Shown: in pieces, positions 34,661 to 43,113 of the stretch | Numbering within the stretch: position 1 is the first letter of the stretch | How the letters are laid out: every line of letters starts with the position of its first letter | Assembly (NCBI RefSeq): GCF_000426545.1 | Contig: NZ_AUFO01000011.1 | Location: forward strand, 217,202 to 281,201 | Reading direction: 5' to 3' | DNA: 64,000 nucleotides | DNA from: Paenibacillus massiliensis subsp. panacisoli DSM 21345 | Lineage (GTDB): Bacteria > Bacillota > Bacilli > Paenibacillales > Paenibacillaceae | The notes under the pieces: model-generated | The model's database searches: none | Told to the model about the DNA's origin: nothing | What the model saw: only the letters and a program-made list of their open reading frames with translations | Made by a program: the position numbers and the translations under genes

Positions 34661-35554
34661 ATGGGGAAAGATTTTATTCAATTCATGGCTACAACAGACA
34701 AAAAGATTGTTTTCGGTGACAAGGATGTTGAATTCAAACTCACGATTCCTAGCAAAGTCGCTAGACAACATTTAGAGTTCTTGACCAGCAGTTTGAACAA
34801 AGAGATTCAAGTCCTGTTCGGTGATCCGCAGGCATCATTCGACTTTGGTGAACGGGAAGAGGAACAAGACGCCATGTATAAGAAGTGGCAACGCCACACG
34901 GTTACGACAGATGCTTCCGGGGTTGTAGAGAAAATTGAACGCGACGAGAACCAAGCGGAGCTCAAGATGGAAGGTGACGAAGCTGACGAGCTTGGTACTG
35001 AGGATAATCTAAACCCGGATGGAGAACAGACGGAAGGCGAGGGCGATCAGCAACAAGAGCAAACCGAACCGCCTGCAGGTGATGACAGTGAACATAGTAG
35101 TGATCCAAACGATCCATATGGCGATAACGACGGCGACGATCTGCCCGACTGGATGAAAGATGGCGGCGGCAGCCCCGACAATGCCGAGCTGGAATTCGTA
35201 GGCGATGACGAGACATCTGGCTCAGCTCAAGGTGACGGCGAAGAGCCACCTACTGGATCGGATGAAGTCCCTAACGACGATGAAGGGAGCGACAATGCCG
35301 ATGGAGACGATGACCCTTCAGGAGCTGGCGAAATCGATAAAGAGGTCCTTGAGAAATACATTCTGGAGCACCGCCCAACTGTCCCTGAAATTACACTGGA
35401 CATCCCTGCTGCTATTGAACGCAAACGCGGCGGTACTGAGACATGGCGCGAGATTGCAAGCAGCATGGGCATCAGTCAAGGCAAGCTGACAACGGCCGTG
35501 TCCAAGTACAAATCGGAAGTCAAGAAGCAACTGGCAGGTAGCGGGGTAGCATAA
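34661..35554 (+). CDS. Acidic linker protein with C-terminal HTH-like region
   Basis: 297 residues: a conserved-looking N-terminal part (1-75), then about 150 residues of Asp/Glu/Gly/Ser/Pro disorder (95-230), then a basic C-terminal part (IERKRGGTETWREIASSMGISQGKLTTAV) that reads like a helix-turn-helix. It may bind DNA or act as a scaffold; function unknown. Confidence 0.65.
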   Translation: MGKDFIQFMATTDKKIVFGDKDVEFKLTIPSKVARQHLEFLTSSLNKEIQVLFGDPQASFDFGEREEEQDAMYKKWQRHTVTTDASGVVEKIERDENQAELKMEGDEADELGTEDNLNPDGEQTEGEGDQQQEQTEPPAGDDSEHSSDPNDPYGDNDGDDLPDWMKDGGGSPDNAELEFVGDDETSGSAQGDGEEPPTGSDEVPNDDEGSDNADGDDDPSGAGEIDKEVLEKYILEHRPTVPEITLDIPAAIERKRGGTETWREIASSMGISQGKLTTAVSKYKSEVKKQLAGSGVA

Positions 35555-35575
35555 GCCCCTTTCATATAGCAACAT

Positions 35576-35596
35576 CCCCGGCCAGCTTGGCCGGGG
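35576..35596. other. GC-rich hairpin
   Basis: CCCCGGCCA pairs with TGGCCGGGG over a three-base loop just after the previous stop codon. No T run follows, so it is more likely an mRNA-stabilising or pausing element than a full terminator. Confidence 0.5.
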
Positions 35597-35658
35597 TGAT
35601 CAACTACAGGCATTTGGCAGAACGTATGATCTTAAATTGACGAGAGAGGACGATGATC

Positions 35659-36096
35659 ATGGGCAAGAGTTTGAAGGATAAGATCGCAATGGAGTTGGAG
35701 GAGCTGCTGCCACGCCTGCAACGAATTAGCACTACGATTGCGACAGCCGAGGAAGAATGGGGCGTCCACTACGATCGTCAAGAGCCTGAAGAGCAGTATC
35801 TCCGCAATATGTTCTATCGGGCTGGTGATCTGATGAATGACGCGGCGAGGCTGCTTGAACAGACATTCGATGAGGTTCGAGATCAAGGCTTTCTCCAGAA
35901 GCAGTCGAATGGCCGTTACGCACTTAATGGGACAGAACTTTTCAGCAACTCGCCAATCGAGTTTCTGCATGTTAACGATGGGGTTCGTTCCTGGGTGGCC
36001 ACACGAATTGAGCACTTTGATGGAGACTATCGCTTGGTCGGTTATCGTGACATTCCGCTGGAGGGGCTGCACATTCGGATCAAGCGGGTCCGCTAA
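35659..36096 (+). CDS. DUF5348-like phage protein
   Basis: 145 residues from ATG at 35659 (AGAGGA 8 bases upstream). Helical N-terminal half, then a beta-rich C-terminal part (GRYALNGTELFSNSPIEFL, SWVATRIEHFDGDYRLVG) that resembles DUF5348. The function of that family is not known. Confidence 0.65.
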   Translation: MGKSLKDKIAMELEELLPRLQRISTTIATAEEEWGVHYDRQEPEEQYLRNMFYRAGDLMNDAARLLEQTFDEVRDQGFLQKQSNGRYALNGTELFSNSPIEFLHVNDGVRSWVATRIEHFDGDYRLVGYRDIPLEGLHIRIKRVR

Positions 36097-36110
36097 GGAA
36101 GGGGAAACAT

Positions 36111-38273
36111 ATGAGTCCATCACATGACAATGTGCAATACAAGACATCTGCTTTTCTCTTTGCTGGAGTCGGCGGAGCCACGGCTGGTGCGATGCGTAGC
36201 CAAGTTGAATACGGCGGCAAACTGTATAAATTCAAGGTTCTGTGTGCGATTGATTCTGATCCAGTGGCGTGCCGCAATCACGACCTGATCACAGGTGAGG
36301 ATACATCGGTCTGCATGGATTTGTTCGAGCGTTGGCAATATGAAGCATGGCATGGCCACGAACCGCCGAAAGAGTGGCGGGAAGCCACGGCTTGGGACAT
36401 CTGGCAAGCATTCAAGGAGCAGGTTCCATTCTTCCTATTCCTTTCGCCGCCATGTAAGGGGCTGAGCGGATTGCTGCCGGCAGATAAGGCCAAGAGCGAC
36501 AAATACCAGGCACTCAACTACCTGACGGTGCATGGACTGGAGCTGACGTTGCGAGCGTGTCTGGAATACGGCGGCAGCGTCCCAGCCATCATCCAGCTCG
36601 AAAACGTCCCACGTATCACCAGCCGCGGCAAGGATCTGCTGGCCAAGATTGAGAAGCTGCTGGAGAAGTATGGTTACGCGGTAAGCATCCGGGCGGATCA
36701 CAATCTCGGGGAGATAGGTGGCCTTGGACAAAACCGTGTTCGGTTCCTGATCTTGGCCAGACACGAGGTGCAGATCCCGAACGTGATTTATTACCCGGAT
36801 AAGAAGCCGCTTCGTACTATCGGAGACGTGCTGGCCGAGATACCAGAGCCAGGCGACACGGAAGCAGGTGGTCCATTACACCGTTTGCCTAAATTACAGT
36901 GGAAGACTTGGATGCGGTTGGCTTTGATACCTGCAGGTGGAGACTGGCGAGATCTGAACAAGGTCGAATGGGAAAGTCTCCGCGTTGTTCATGAGCCACG
37001 CCGCGGTGCTTACGAGGTAGCCGACTGGGACAAGCCAAGCAGAGCAGTCACCAGCACAGCAGGACCAGGACGTAGCAACGGCGTGACGGCGGTGTCCGAC
37101 CCGCGTCTGCAGATCAACGGCGAGGGAAAGACAAATCTATTCCGCGTGCAAGCTTCTGAGGAGCCTGCATCTTGCGTGACAGGAGCTGCTGGGCCGAATC
37201 AGGGAGCTGGTTGCATCTCTGATCCGAATCTAAAGGAAAGGGACGGACGGCATCCGGGAGTGTACCGAATTGTTCGCGCTGATGAGCCAGCTCCGTGCAT
37301 CACTGGTACTCGTTTTGGATCCGGGGCAATTGCAGTTGCAGATCCAATGTTCGGCAAGGAGACCCCAAAGTTCAATCATGCTTATAAGGTCACTGAGTGG
37401 GGAGAAACAGGTGGGACTGTTGCAAGCGGCAGCGGGCCTTCCAATGGCGGGCATATCGTAGCTGACCCCCGTGTTAACACTAAGCTCCATCCTGATAGCT
37501 ACGGGGTCCAAGACTGGAATGCTACAGCCAAGACAGTTCGCTCTGCCAATCGCATCATGCAGGCGGCTGGGAGCGTGTCCGATCCACGGGTTCCAGATAG
37601 ACCAGGACGATACACTGACCAGTACCGCATGCAGTCAATAGACGGACCTGCAGCAACGGTCACAGGCTCAGCGGATGTACAGAACGGTGCTCAGCTTATC
37701 GCTGATCCTCATGTTCACGGAAAGTACCACGACGGAGCATATAGAGTAAGTCCTTGGGAAAATACATCCCCTACGGTGACCACTGGCGGTGTATCCGCAG
37801 GTCAGGGCAAAGTCATTGCCGATCCACGAATTAATAGCGCGCCACGCGCCGACACGATGGGGGTCCAAGGTTGGGCTGACACATCCAAGACGGTTACGGG
37901 CAGCATGGATGTTCACGCTGGAGCTGCCGCTGTTGCAGATCCTCGTATCCCAGCAGATAACGAGCAAGGCGTATGGGTGATTAAAGCACTGGATGGAACA
38001 TGGCACAGACCACTTACCACGTATGAGTTGGCCATGCTGCAGAGCTTCCCGACCCACCTTCCTGACGGACGACCGTTTCAACTCGAAGGGTGCAGCGACG
38101 CTAAGGCGAGGGAATACATCGGAAACGCAGTTCCACCAGATGCCGAAGAGGATATGGGCAATACATTCTTGCTTGCTGCAGCCGAGGCAGAGGCAGGCAT
38201 TGCGTTTGCTCTCAGTTGGAATCCGGTATGGGTAGCCCCGGTGGATGAGGAACAGCCAGTATTAATTCATTAA
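36111..38273 (+). CDS. dcm: Phage DNA (cytosine-5) methyltransferase with repeat array
   Basis: 720 residues. C5-methyltransferase motifs are all visible: motif I FLFAGVGGATAGAM (15-28), motif IV SPPC with catalytic Cys115, motif VI LENV (163-166), motif VIII GQNRVRFL (206-213), then late motifs LTTYELAMLQSFP and YIGNAVPP. Between VIII and IX, where the target-recognition domain lies, there are about eight imperfect 40-residue repeats (about 300-620; Y-V-W-TVTG-VADPR pattern). The enzyme probably protects phage DNA from host restriction. The enlarged repeat region is unusual. Confidence 0.92.
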   Translation: MSPSHDNVQYKTSAFLFAGVGGATAGAMRSQVEYGGKLYKFKVLCAIDSDPVACRNHDLITGEDTSVCMDLFERWQYEAWHGHEPPKEWREATAWDIWQAFKEQVPFFLFLSPPCKGLSGLLPADKAKSDKYQALNYLTVHGLELTLRACLEYGGSVPAIIQLENVPRITSRGKDLLAKIEKLLEKYGYAVSIRADHNLGEIGGLGQNRVRFLILARHEVQIPNVIYYPDKKPLRTIGDVLAEIPEPGDTEAGGPLHRLPKLQWKTWMRLALIPAGGDWRDLNKVEWESLRVVHEPRRGAYEVADWDKPSRAVTSTAGPGRSNGVTAVSDPRLQINGEGKTNLFRVQASEEPASCVTGAAGPNQGAGCISDPNLKERDGRHPGVYRIVRADEPAPCITGTRFGSGAIAVADPMFGKETPKFNHAYKVTEWGETGGTVASGSGPSNGGHIVADPRVNTKLHPDSYGVQDWNATAKTVRSANRIMQAAGSVSDPRVPDRPGRYTDQYRMQSIDGPAATVTGSADVQNGAQLIADPHVHGKYHDGAYRVSPWENTSPTVTTGGVSAGQGKVIADPRINSAPRADTMGVQGWADTSKTVTGSMDVHAGAAAVADPRIPADNEQGVWVIKALDGTWHRPLTTYELAMLQSFPTHLPDGRPFQLEGCSDAKAREYIGNAVPPDAEEDMGNTFLLAAAEAEAGIAFALSWNPVWVAPVDEEQPVLIH
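36985..37965 (+). repeat. Eight imperfect protein repeats in the methyltransferase target-recognition region
   Basis: Units of about 40 codons each end in a VADPR/VSDPR-like motif (VSDPRLQ, ISDPNLK, VADPMFG, VADPRVN, VSDPRVP, IADPHVH, IADPRIN, VADPRIP) after a TVTG-like motif. DNA identity between units is low, so this is an old duplication kept at protein level. Confidence 0.8.
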
Positions 38274-38285
38274 GGAAGTGAGCCA

Positions 38286-38615
38286 GTGAGGAAGCACGTG
38301 CAACGGAAGACAGCAACGCGAAAGATCGCGAATAACTGTATCTACTGCGACAAGTGCATATGCAAAGGTGATGTCTACTACCACGAAAAAATATATGACC
38401 TTGACGAGGACGGGAAGCTCTGGACGTGGACCATGAACGTCTGCCCGAGATGCAGGTATGAGCATGAGGACAGAGCTCGGCGAAAGGTAGGGCTGCAAGA
38501 GCACTGCAATCATCCGAGTAAAATGATTGAAACGAAATACAGCTATATCCCTGGCGAAGCAGTAATGCAGCCAGATCATGATTTATGTACCGTGTGCGGC
38601 AAGATCAGTCCATAA
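38286..38615 (+). CDS. Zinc-binding hypothetical phage protein
   Basis: 109 residues from GTG at 38286. Cys pairs CIYCDKC, CPRC and CTVC, with His residues, suggest a treble-clef or double zinc ribbon. It overlaps no gene but sits between two methyltransferase genes. No family recognised. Confidence 0.65.
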   Translation: MRKHVQRKTATRKIANNCIYCDKCICKGDVYYHEKIYDLDEDGKLWTWTMNVCPRCRYEHEDRARRKVGLQEHCNHPSKMIETKYSYIPGEAVMQPDHDLCTVCGKISP

Positions 38616-38635
38616 GAGTTAGGGGGGAGACAGCA

Positions 38636-39436
38636 ATGAAGGTACCACGCATACTGCATTACCCAGGCAGCAAGTGGAGCATGGCAAACTGGATCATCAG
38701 CCATATGCCGCAGCACATGACGTATCTGGAGTCGTTTTTCGGCTCCGGTGCGGTATTGTTCAGCAAGCCACGAAGCCAGATCGAGACGGTTAACGATTTG
38801 GACGGCGAAATAGTCAATCTGTTCCGCGTAATCCGGGAGCGTCCGGACGAGCTGGCAAATGCGATTCGATGGACGCCACACTCAAGGCAGGAATATTACG
38901 AGAGTTACCATCCCGCTGATGATGACCTTGAACGAGCTCGCCGCTTGGTAGTACGTCTCTGGCAGGGCAGAGGGGGCAAGACAGCGCACCGGACAGGCTG
39001 GCGTAGCATGATTGAGCCGAATGGTCCTTTACCCGGCAAAGAGTGGCTTTCATTCCCGGATAAGGTGTACGCGGTTGCCGAACGGTTGCAAGGCGTACAA
39101 ATCGAATGCCAGGCTGCGGCTGAATTACTCCTGAGGTACCGAAGACCGGATGTGCTAGTCTACGCTGATCCACCTTATGTGCAGAGCACGCGGACTACCA
39201 CTAGTTACCGCTACGAGATGACCGATCAAGACCATTGCGAGTTATTGAACATCCTAGACGACCATCCTGGACCAGTGCTGCTCAGTGGTTATGCTCACCC
39301 TTTGTACGATGATCGGCTGCAGCACTGGAACCGGGAGACTCGTCGTGCGAAAGCGGAGGGCGGGGCTTCTCGTGAGGAAGTCCTTTGGATCAATCCTGTC
39401 GCCGCCGGACAGGTCGGACAGATGGCGTTGTTCTAG
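38636..39436 (+). CDS. dam: DNA adenine methyltransferase (Dam/D12 class)
   Basis: 266 residues from ATG at 38636. N-terminal KVPRILHYPGSKWSMANWI is the SAM-binding motif I of D12-class enzymes, FFGSGAVLF follows, and YADPPY is the catalytic motif IV near residue 180. With the neighbouring cytosine methyltransferase it would modify phage DNA at two base types. Confidence 0.92.
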   Translation: MKVPRILHYPGSKWSMANWIISHMPQHMTYLESFFGSGAVLFSKPRSQIETVNDLDGEIVNLFRVIRERPDELANAIRWTPHSRQEYYESYHPADDDLERARRLVVRLWQGRGGKTAHRTGWRSMIEPNGPLPGKEWLSFPDKVYAVAERLQGVQIECQAAAELLLRYRRPDVLVYADPPYVQSTRTTTSYRYEMTDQDHCELLNILDDHPGPVLLSGYAHPLYDDRLQHWNRETRRAKAEGGASREEVLWINPVAAGQVGQMALF

Positions 39437-39450
39437 TAAAAGGGATCTGG

Positions 39451-39675
39451 CTAATTAGCTCCAACGAGTTTAGTTTTAGTGAATTTAGCAGCCGCGCTCC
39501 CCAAATTGCTGACTAGGTGTGTATCAATTCCGGTTTTCCAATTTTTCGCTACACCACTCCAATTACTTTGAAAGTTATCAAAAATCACTTTTGCAGCAAT
39601 TGCGTCTGGGTCGCTGATTGCAAGACCAGCATTGATTCTTTCAAGTACAGTCTTTCCTGAGTAGAGTTTATACAT
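39451..39675 (-). CDS. Small reverse-strand phage protein
   Basis: 74 residues from ATG at 39675 with a strong AAAGGAGGAG site; a TATAAT-like -10 lies upstream on the minus strand near 39713. The product (MYKLYSGKTVLERINAGLA) is not recognised. As an independently transcribed reverse gene amid early genes it may be expressed in the lysogen. The stretch 39676-39905 otherwise holds no gene. Confidence 0.6.
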   Translation of the reverse strand: MYKLYSGKTVLERINAGLAISDPDAIAAKVIFDNFQSNWSGVAKNWKTGIDTHLVSNLGSAAAKFTKTKLVGAN

Positions 39676-39905
39676 TTGAAAGCTCCTCCTTTCAATTATC
39701 TTACTCGCTATTATACCAAACTGATTACTCAATCTTTGTGAGGGTAGGCGAGCGCAGAGGGCGATGTGCAGACCTCATTTTCGACAAAAAGCCCTGTCAA
39801 GAACTTTTTTTTTGAAAGGGAGAGAATTTTGCGGTTGCATTACACAACATCTGAACGGCATTTGTCAAGTCTGTTACAAAAATATGAATTAGGGAGTGGA
39901 GATGT

Positions 39906-40166
39906 ATGATCGACAATCTGGGGATTATTCGTCAGATCGGGGAGATGACGGACCAAGCGAAGAACTACGGCGAACTGCAGGAGGTTTTGAACACCATGGC
40001 CCATGCCATTGGCGGTATGGTGTGTCATTTTGAACAGCCAGACCGGACGCAAGTCTTAATCGGTATGACGGAGGCTATGGGAACGGGCTTGATGTTCACA
40101 TCGAAGGCAATGGGCGAGAAATGCGACCTTGAAATGGTCGTAGGAAAGGGAGATGAAGCTAAATGA
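39906..40166 (+). CDS. Hypothetical phage protein
   Basis: 86 residues with GGGAGTGGAG before ATG 39906. Mostly helical with no known motif. Overlaps the next gene by 4 bp. Confidence 0.6.
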   Translation: MIDNLGIIRQIGEMTDQAKNYGELQEVLNTMAHAIGGMVCHFEQPDRTQVLIGMTEAMGTGLMFTSKAMGEKCDLEMVVGKGDEAK

Positions 40167-40471
40167 TTAAGCAACCATTAACTGAATGGAAAACCGAAGC
40201 TATTGCGAGATTTGGCAGCGATCCTTCTAAATGGGCGTTCATTTGCCCTAAGTGTGGCAATGTGCAGACCGCGGCTGACTTTGGTGATATAGAAGACGGA
40301 GCGAATAAGGTCTATCAAGCATGTGTTGGTAGGCATGTCGAAAATAAAGGATGCGACTGGGCTGCATATGGTTTTCTCGGCACTCTGGGAAAAGGTCGTA
40401 TCGTACTTGCAGACGATCGAGAGGTAGAAGTGTTTGATTTTGCTGAGGCAGGGGGTACACGTCATGAGTGA
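40163..40471 (+). CDS. VVA0879-family phage protein
   Basis: 102 residues with the VVA0879 pattern: FICPKCGNVQTAADF, YQACVGRH, GCDWAAYG and a C-terminal VEVFDFAE. Four Cys suggest a bound zinc. The family is common in phages and has no established function. Confidence 0.75.
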   Translation: MIKQPLTEWKTEAIARFGSDPSKWAFICPKCGNVQTAADFGDIEDGANKVYQACVGRHVENKGCDWAAYGFLGTLGKGRIVLADDREVEVFDFAEAGGTRHE

Positions 40472-40835
40472 AAAATTAGCAAATTACATTAATAGCATTT
40501 ATTCGGGTGCCAGTCATTCCGCTCAAAAGGATTTGAAAAATATAGAAATGAAGGATCAATTCCGGGAGAATGATGCTCAAAGTTGGATGGAGATAGCGAG
40601 AGTGTTGAAAAATCTGCCAACTCACGAACTTGCAATGATGATCGAAGCGCAAACGACGGAAGTGAGTTTTACTGATGAAGAACTAACCGAAATATGGAGG
40701 GCATTAGGCAAGAACGAACGAAACATCGAGCGCATGATTACATCAGAAAAAGTAAGCGAAAAAGATCGAGAAGTTGCAAAGCAATGGAAACAGCACAACG
40801 AAAGTGCCCAATGTAAAATTCGAAATCATTTTTAA
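40464..40835 (+). CDS. Hypothetical phage protein
   Basis: 123 charged helical residues from ATG at 40464, overlapping the previous gene by 8 bp. No family recognised. Confidence 0.6.
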   Translation: MSEKLANYINSIYSGASHSAQKDLKNIEMKDQFRENDAQSWMEIARVLKNLPTHELAMMIEAQTTEVSFTDEELTEIWRALGKNERNIERMITSEKVSEKDREVAKQWKQHNESAQCKIRNHF

Positions 40836-40852
40836 GCAGAGGAGGGGTATGT

Positions 40853-41338
40853 ATGAAGGCCGTAACAGTTTGGCAGCCTTGGGCGACGCTCCTAGCTGTC
40901 GGTGAAAAGACGAACGAGACCAAGCCCCGCCGCACGCATCACCGTGGGCCACTAGCTATTCACGCAGCAAAGCATATTGACCGGGCAGCGTGTGAAGTAC
41001 CAGAGATCAAAGCGGCATTGGCGCGGCACGGTTACACCGTGGACAACCTGCCGACTGGCGCTGTGGTGGCCATATGCGATTTAAAAGAGTGCTGGAGTAT
41101 CAGCAGGTTGTCTGGTTGGGGTGAATTCGTTACACCGCCCGTCCAACTTACTGCAGACAACAATCCCCGGACGATTACCTGGTCGGGAAAGGTGGAGAAC
41201 AACAAGGAGTACCTTTTCGGCAATTATGATGACGGTCGCTTCGCCTGGGAGATGGCAGAAGTCCTTCAGCTCACGGAGCCGATCCCGGCGAAGGGGCAGC
41301 AAGGAATGTGGAATTGGGAGAAGGGTGATGAGGTATGA
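40853..41338 (+). CDS. ASCH-domain protein
   Basis: 161 residues with the ASCH fold: MKAVTVWQPWATLLAVGEKTNE at the N-terminus, HHRGPLAIHAAK, GAVVAICDLKEC, and WEMAEVLQLTEPIPAKGQQGMWNW. ASCH domains bind RNA or modified nucleosides and are frequent in phages. GAGGAGGGG precedes the ATG. Confidence 0.82.
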   Translation: MKAVTVWQPWATLLAVGEKTNETKPRRTHHRGPLAIHAAKHIDRAACEVPEIKAALARHGYTVDNLPTGAVVAICDLKECWSISRLSGWGEFVTPPVQLTADNNPRTITWSGKVENNKEYLFGNYDDGRFAWEMAEVLQLTEPIPAKGQQGMWNWEKGDEV

Positions 41339-41706
41339 ACGACCCAAGGCAGATGACAGACCAACAACTCAATATAGCTATCGAAGTGCTGCTGGGTGCA
41401 GAAGAGGACAGGCATAGACCGGGTTTGGTGCTCAAGGGTGGATATTCTTCATACCCTAAGCGCTATAGCAATGATCCTGCGTTCTCTCTGGAGCTACAGG
41501 CAGCAGCATTAGCGGCGGATGCAAGCTTATACTGCACTAACCTAGCGAAGCTACTTGAATGGGATAGCGATTCCGATCCGTTGGACTACGACAATGACCT
41601 ATTCTCATATTCGGGAGTGGCCGTATTCTTACAAGCAACGAACAGACAACGTGCGGAGGCAGTGTATGTGACCTTATTACATCTCAAGGAGGCTGAAAAG
41701 TCATGA
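41335..41706 (+). CDS. Hypothetical phage protein
   Basis: 123 residues, linked to both neighbours by 4-bp overlaps. Middle part (FSLELQAAALAADASLYCTNLAKLL) is helical. Resembles unnamed small phage proteins; no function assigned. Confidence 0.6.
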   Translation: MNDPRQMTDQQLNIAIEVLLGAEEDRHRPGLVLKGGYSSYPKRYSNDPAFSLELQAAALAADASLYCTNLAKLLEWDSDSDPLDYDNDLFSYSGVAVFLQATNRQRAEAVYVTLLHLKEAEKS

Positions 41707-42068
41707 GTACAGTAGCAAAGTCAGATCAGCCACTCAGTCGCCGGCAGCAGGAGGTATATGACTTCATAAAAACCTACATCGAAGACAACGGGTATTCGCC
41801 AAGCATTCGGGATATCTCTTCCCATTTCATGATGGGGAGCGTATCGACCGCCTTCGGGATCGTAGAACGATTGATCTTAAAAGGTTACCTTACCAACACA
41901 CGAAGCGGTCCACGTACACTCAGACTGACGGATAAAGGTGGACCCACTGGCACTGTCAGCAAGGCAGGGATCATCAGATGGTTGCAGCAGCAAATGACAA
42001 ATGACTCGAGTCACAACAAGATTTTGAGTGAGCTGCAGGTGAGCATCGAGTCCGGGGTGATACGATGA
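41703..42068 (+). CDS. LexA-type winged-helix DNA-binding protein without protease domain
   Basis: 121 residues. Residues 12-75 (LSRRQQEVYDFIKTYIEDNG, YSPSIRDISSHF, GIVERLILKGYL) match the LexA N-terminal DNA-binding domain. The Ser-Lys autoprotease domain is absent. It may bind LexA-like sites without SOS cleavage or regulate late phage genes. Confidence 0.78.
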   Translation: MSTVAKSDQPLSRRQQEVYDFIKTYIEDNGYSPSIRDISSHFMMGSVSTAFGIVERLILKGYLTNTRSGPRTLRLTDKGGPTGTVSKAGIIRWLQQQMTNDSSHNKILSELQVSIESGVIR

Positions 42069-42244
42069 CGGATTATAGAGAAGTGAAAACAGCGGTGTGG
42101 GATAAGGAGAGACTTGAACGGCACCTGAAGGACATTGGGGCCGAGCACCCGCCAGCTCCACCGAACAAAGGGCATACATCGGTCACAGCTCCTAAGCAAG
42201 TCAATGGGAGCGGCAAATATGTTCGAAGGGGAGGTGAGTGGTAG
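42065..42244 (+). CDS. 59-residue hypothetical protein
   Basis: ATG at 42065 overlaps the previous stop (ATGA). The product is basic (DYREVKTAVWDKERLERHLK, then PPAPPNKG). Not recognised; continuity of the operon supports it. Confidence 0.55.
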   Translation: MTDYREVKTAVWDKERLERHLKDIGAEHPPAPPNKGHTSVTAPKQVNGSGKYVRRGGEW

Positions 42245-42246
42245 TC

Positions 42247-42372
42247 TTGGAAAAGGATTATAGAAGGTTGCTGCTGGACTATGATTATCCCGCAGAACTA
42301 GTAGAAGGCTGGAGCATTGAGGAATGTAAAGCTGAGTGGGAAGAGTTCTGCAGCGAAGTCATTCCAGGCTAA
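42247..42372 (+). CDS. 41-residue acidic protein
   Basis: TTG at 42247 with AGGGGAGGTG upstream. Sequence begins MEKDYRRLLLDYDYPAELVE and contains two Cys. It closes the early operon just before a strong hairpin. No family recognised. Confidence 0.5.
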   Translation: MEKDYRRLLLDYDYPAELVEGWSIEECKAEWEEFCSEVIPG

Positions 42373-42377
42373 AAAAT

Positions 42378-42410
42378 ATCCCCCGCGAGCTTGGCGGCCA
42401 GGCGGGGGAT
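42378..42410. terminator. Hairpin at the end of the early operon
   Basis: ATCCCCCGC (42378-42386) pairs perfectly with GCGGGGGAT (42402-42410). On the minus strand it is followed by a T run; on the plus strand the following bases are not T-rich. It may slow or end early transcription. Confidence 0.55.
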
Positions 42411-42471
42411 GGTTGTTGGTAACTCATTCCTCTTGACATTATAGCACAAAGGGGAATGAGGGATTGTGGCG

Positions 42472-42957
42472 ATGATATGGGGACAAGGGGAGCTCTTTGC
42501 AGAAGCAAGCGAGCAAGAAATCAAACAGACAGAATTCTACCTTAAAAAATTCAGGGACATGACCCTCTTTATGAAAGACTTCGAGAATTACCGTGCCGAA
42601 ATGGCACAAGTAGCTGTAGACGGTGAAGCAGCTCGCCGCATCGATCAGGACGATCCGCATGCCGACAAGACAGCTAATGCCGTTATACTCACTGAAAAGC
42701 AAATATGGGTGTATGGTCAGTATAAGAAGATCTCGGCAATGCTTATGCAAGCATATAGATTGATTCTGGATGAAGAGGTAAAGGAAGTAGTGGCCCTGCG
42801 TTTCATTCAGGGACTTACCCGTAAGGAGACAATCATGTTTCTTCGTCGCGGGGAAGCTGCCAGCACGGTAGATCGGAGAATTACTGAGGGAGTCAGGTGC
42901 ATAGCGAATTCCCTCAAGCTCACCGGGTTCTTTGATGAAATTATGAAGAGATTCTGA
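42472..42957 (+). CDS. ArpU-like late transcription regulator
   Basis: 161 residues from ATG at 42472 (GTG at 42466 possible). The C-terminal 70 residues (VKEVVALRFIQGLTRKETIMFL, then ASTVDRRITEGV) form a sigma-70 region-4-like helix-turn-helix, as in ArpU/RinA-type phage regulators. It is the last early gene before the packaging region, the usual place of late activators. Confidence 0.75.
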   Translation: MIWGQGELFAEASEQEIKQTEFYLKKFRDMTLFMKDFENYRAEMAQVAVDGEAARRIDQDDPHADKTANAVILTEKQIWVYGQYKKISAMLMQAYRLILDEEVKEVVALRFIQGLTRKETIMFLRRGEAASTVDRRITEGVRCIANSLKLTGFFDEIMKRF

Positions 42958-43046
42958 CGACAGAGTGAGTAAAACGCGGGGGATTTCGGGGAATTATGAC
43001 GACCACTTGACGATTTTTACGTGTTATTATGGCAATGTGGAAATCA

Positions 43047-43108
43047 GGCGAGAATGAAACGCACAGCCGCACGAAGCGGCACATGACTGGGGCGTTCCTC
43101 TTCTCGCC
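43047..43108 (+). ncRNA. Three-tier structured RNA element before the late genes
   Basis: Three nested perfect stems: GGCGAGAA (43047-43054) with TTCTCGCC (43101-43108); AACGC (43058-43062) with GCGTT (43092-43096); GCCGC (43066-43070) with GCGGC (43076-43080) over ACGAA. TTTCTTC follows, so it may act as a terminator. A TTGACG box at about 43007 may be part of a promoter. I recognise no known RNA family. Confidence 0.55.
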
Positions 43109-43113
43109 TTTCT

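Noticed and set aside
34984-35020. CTGACGAG, part of a hammerhead core
   Set aside because: No GAAA core or stems nearby; it codes for part of the acidic linker protein.
40671-40705. CTGATGA followed by GAAA, a possible second hammerhead
   Set aside because: The bases between the two cores do not form a stem II, and no stem I or III partners are found; it lies in a coding frame.
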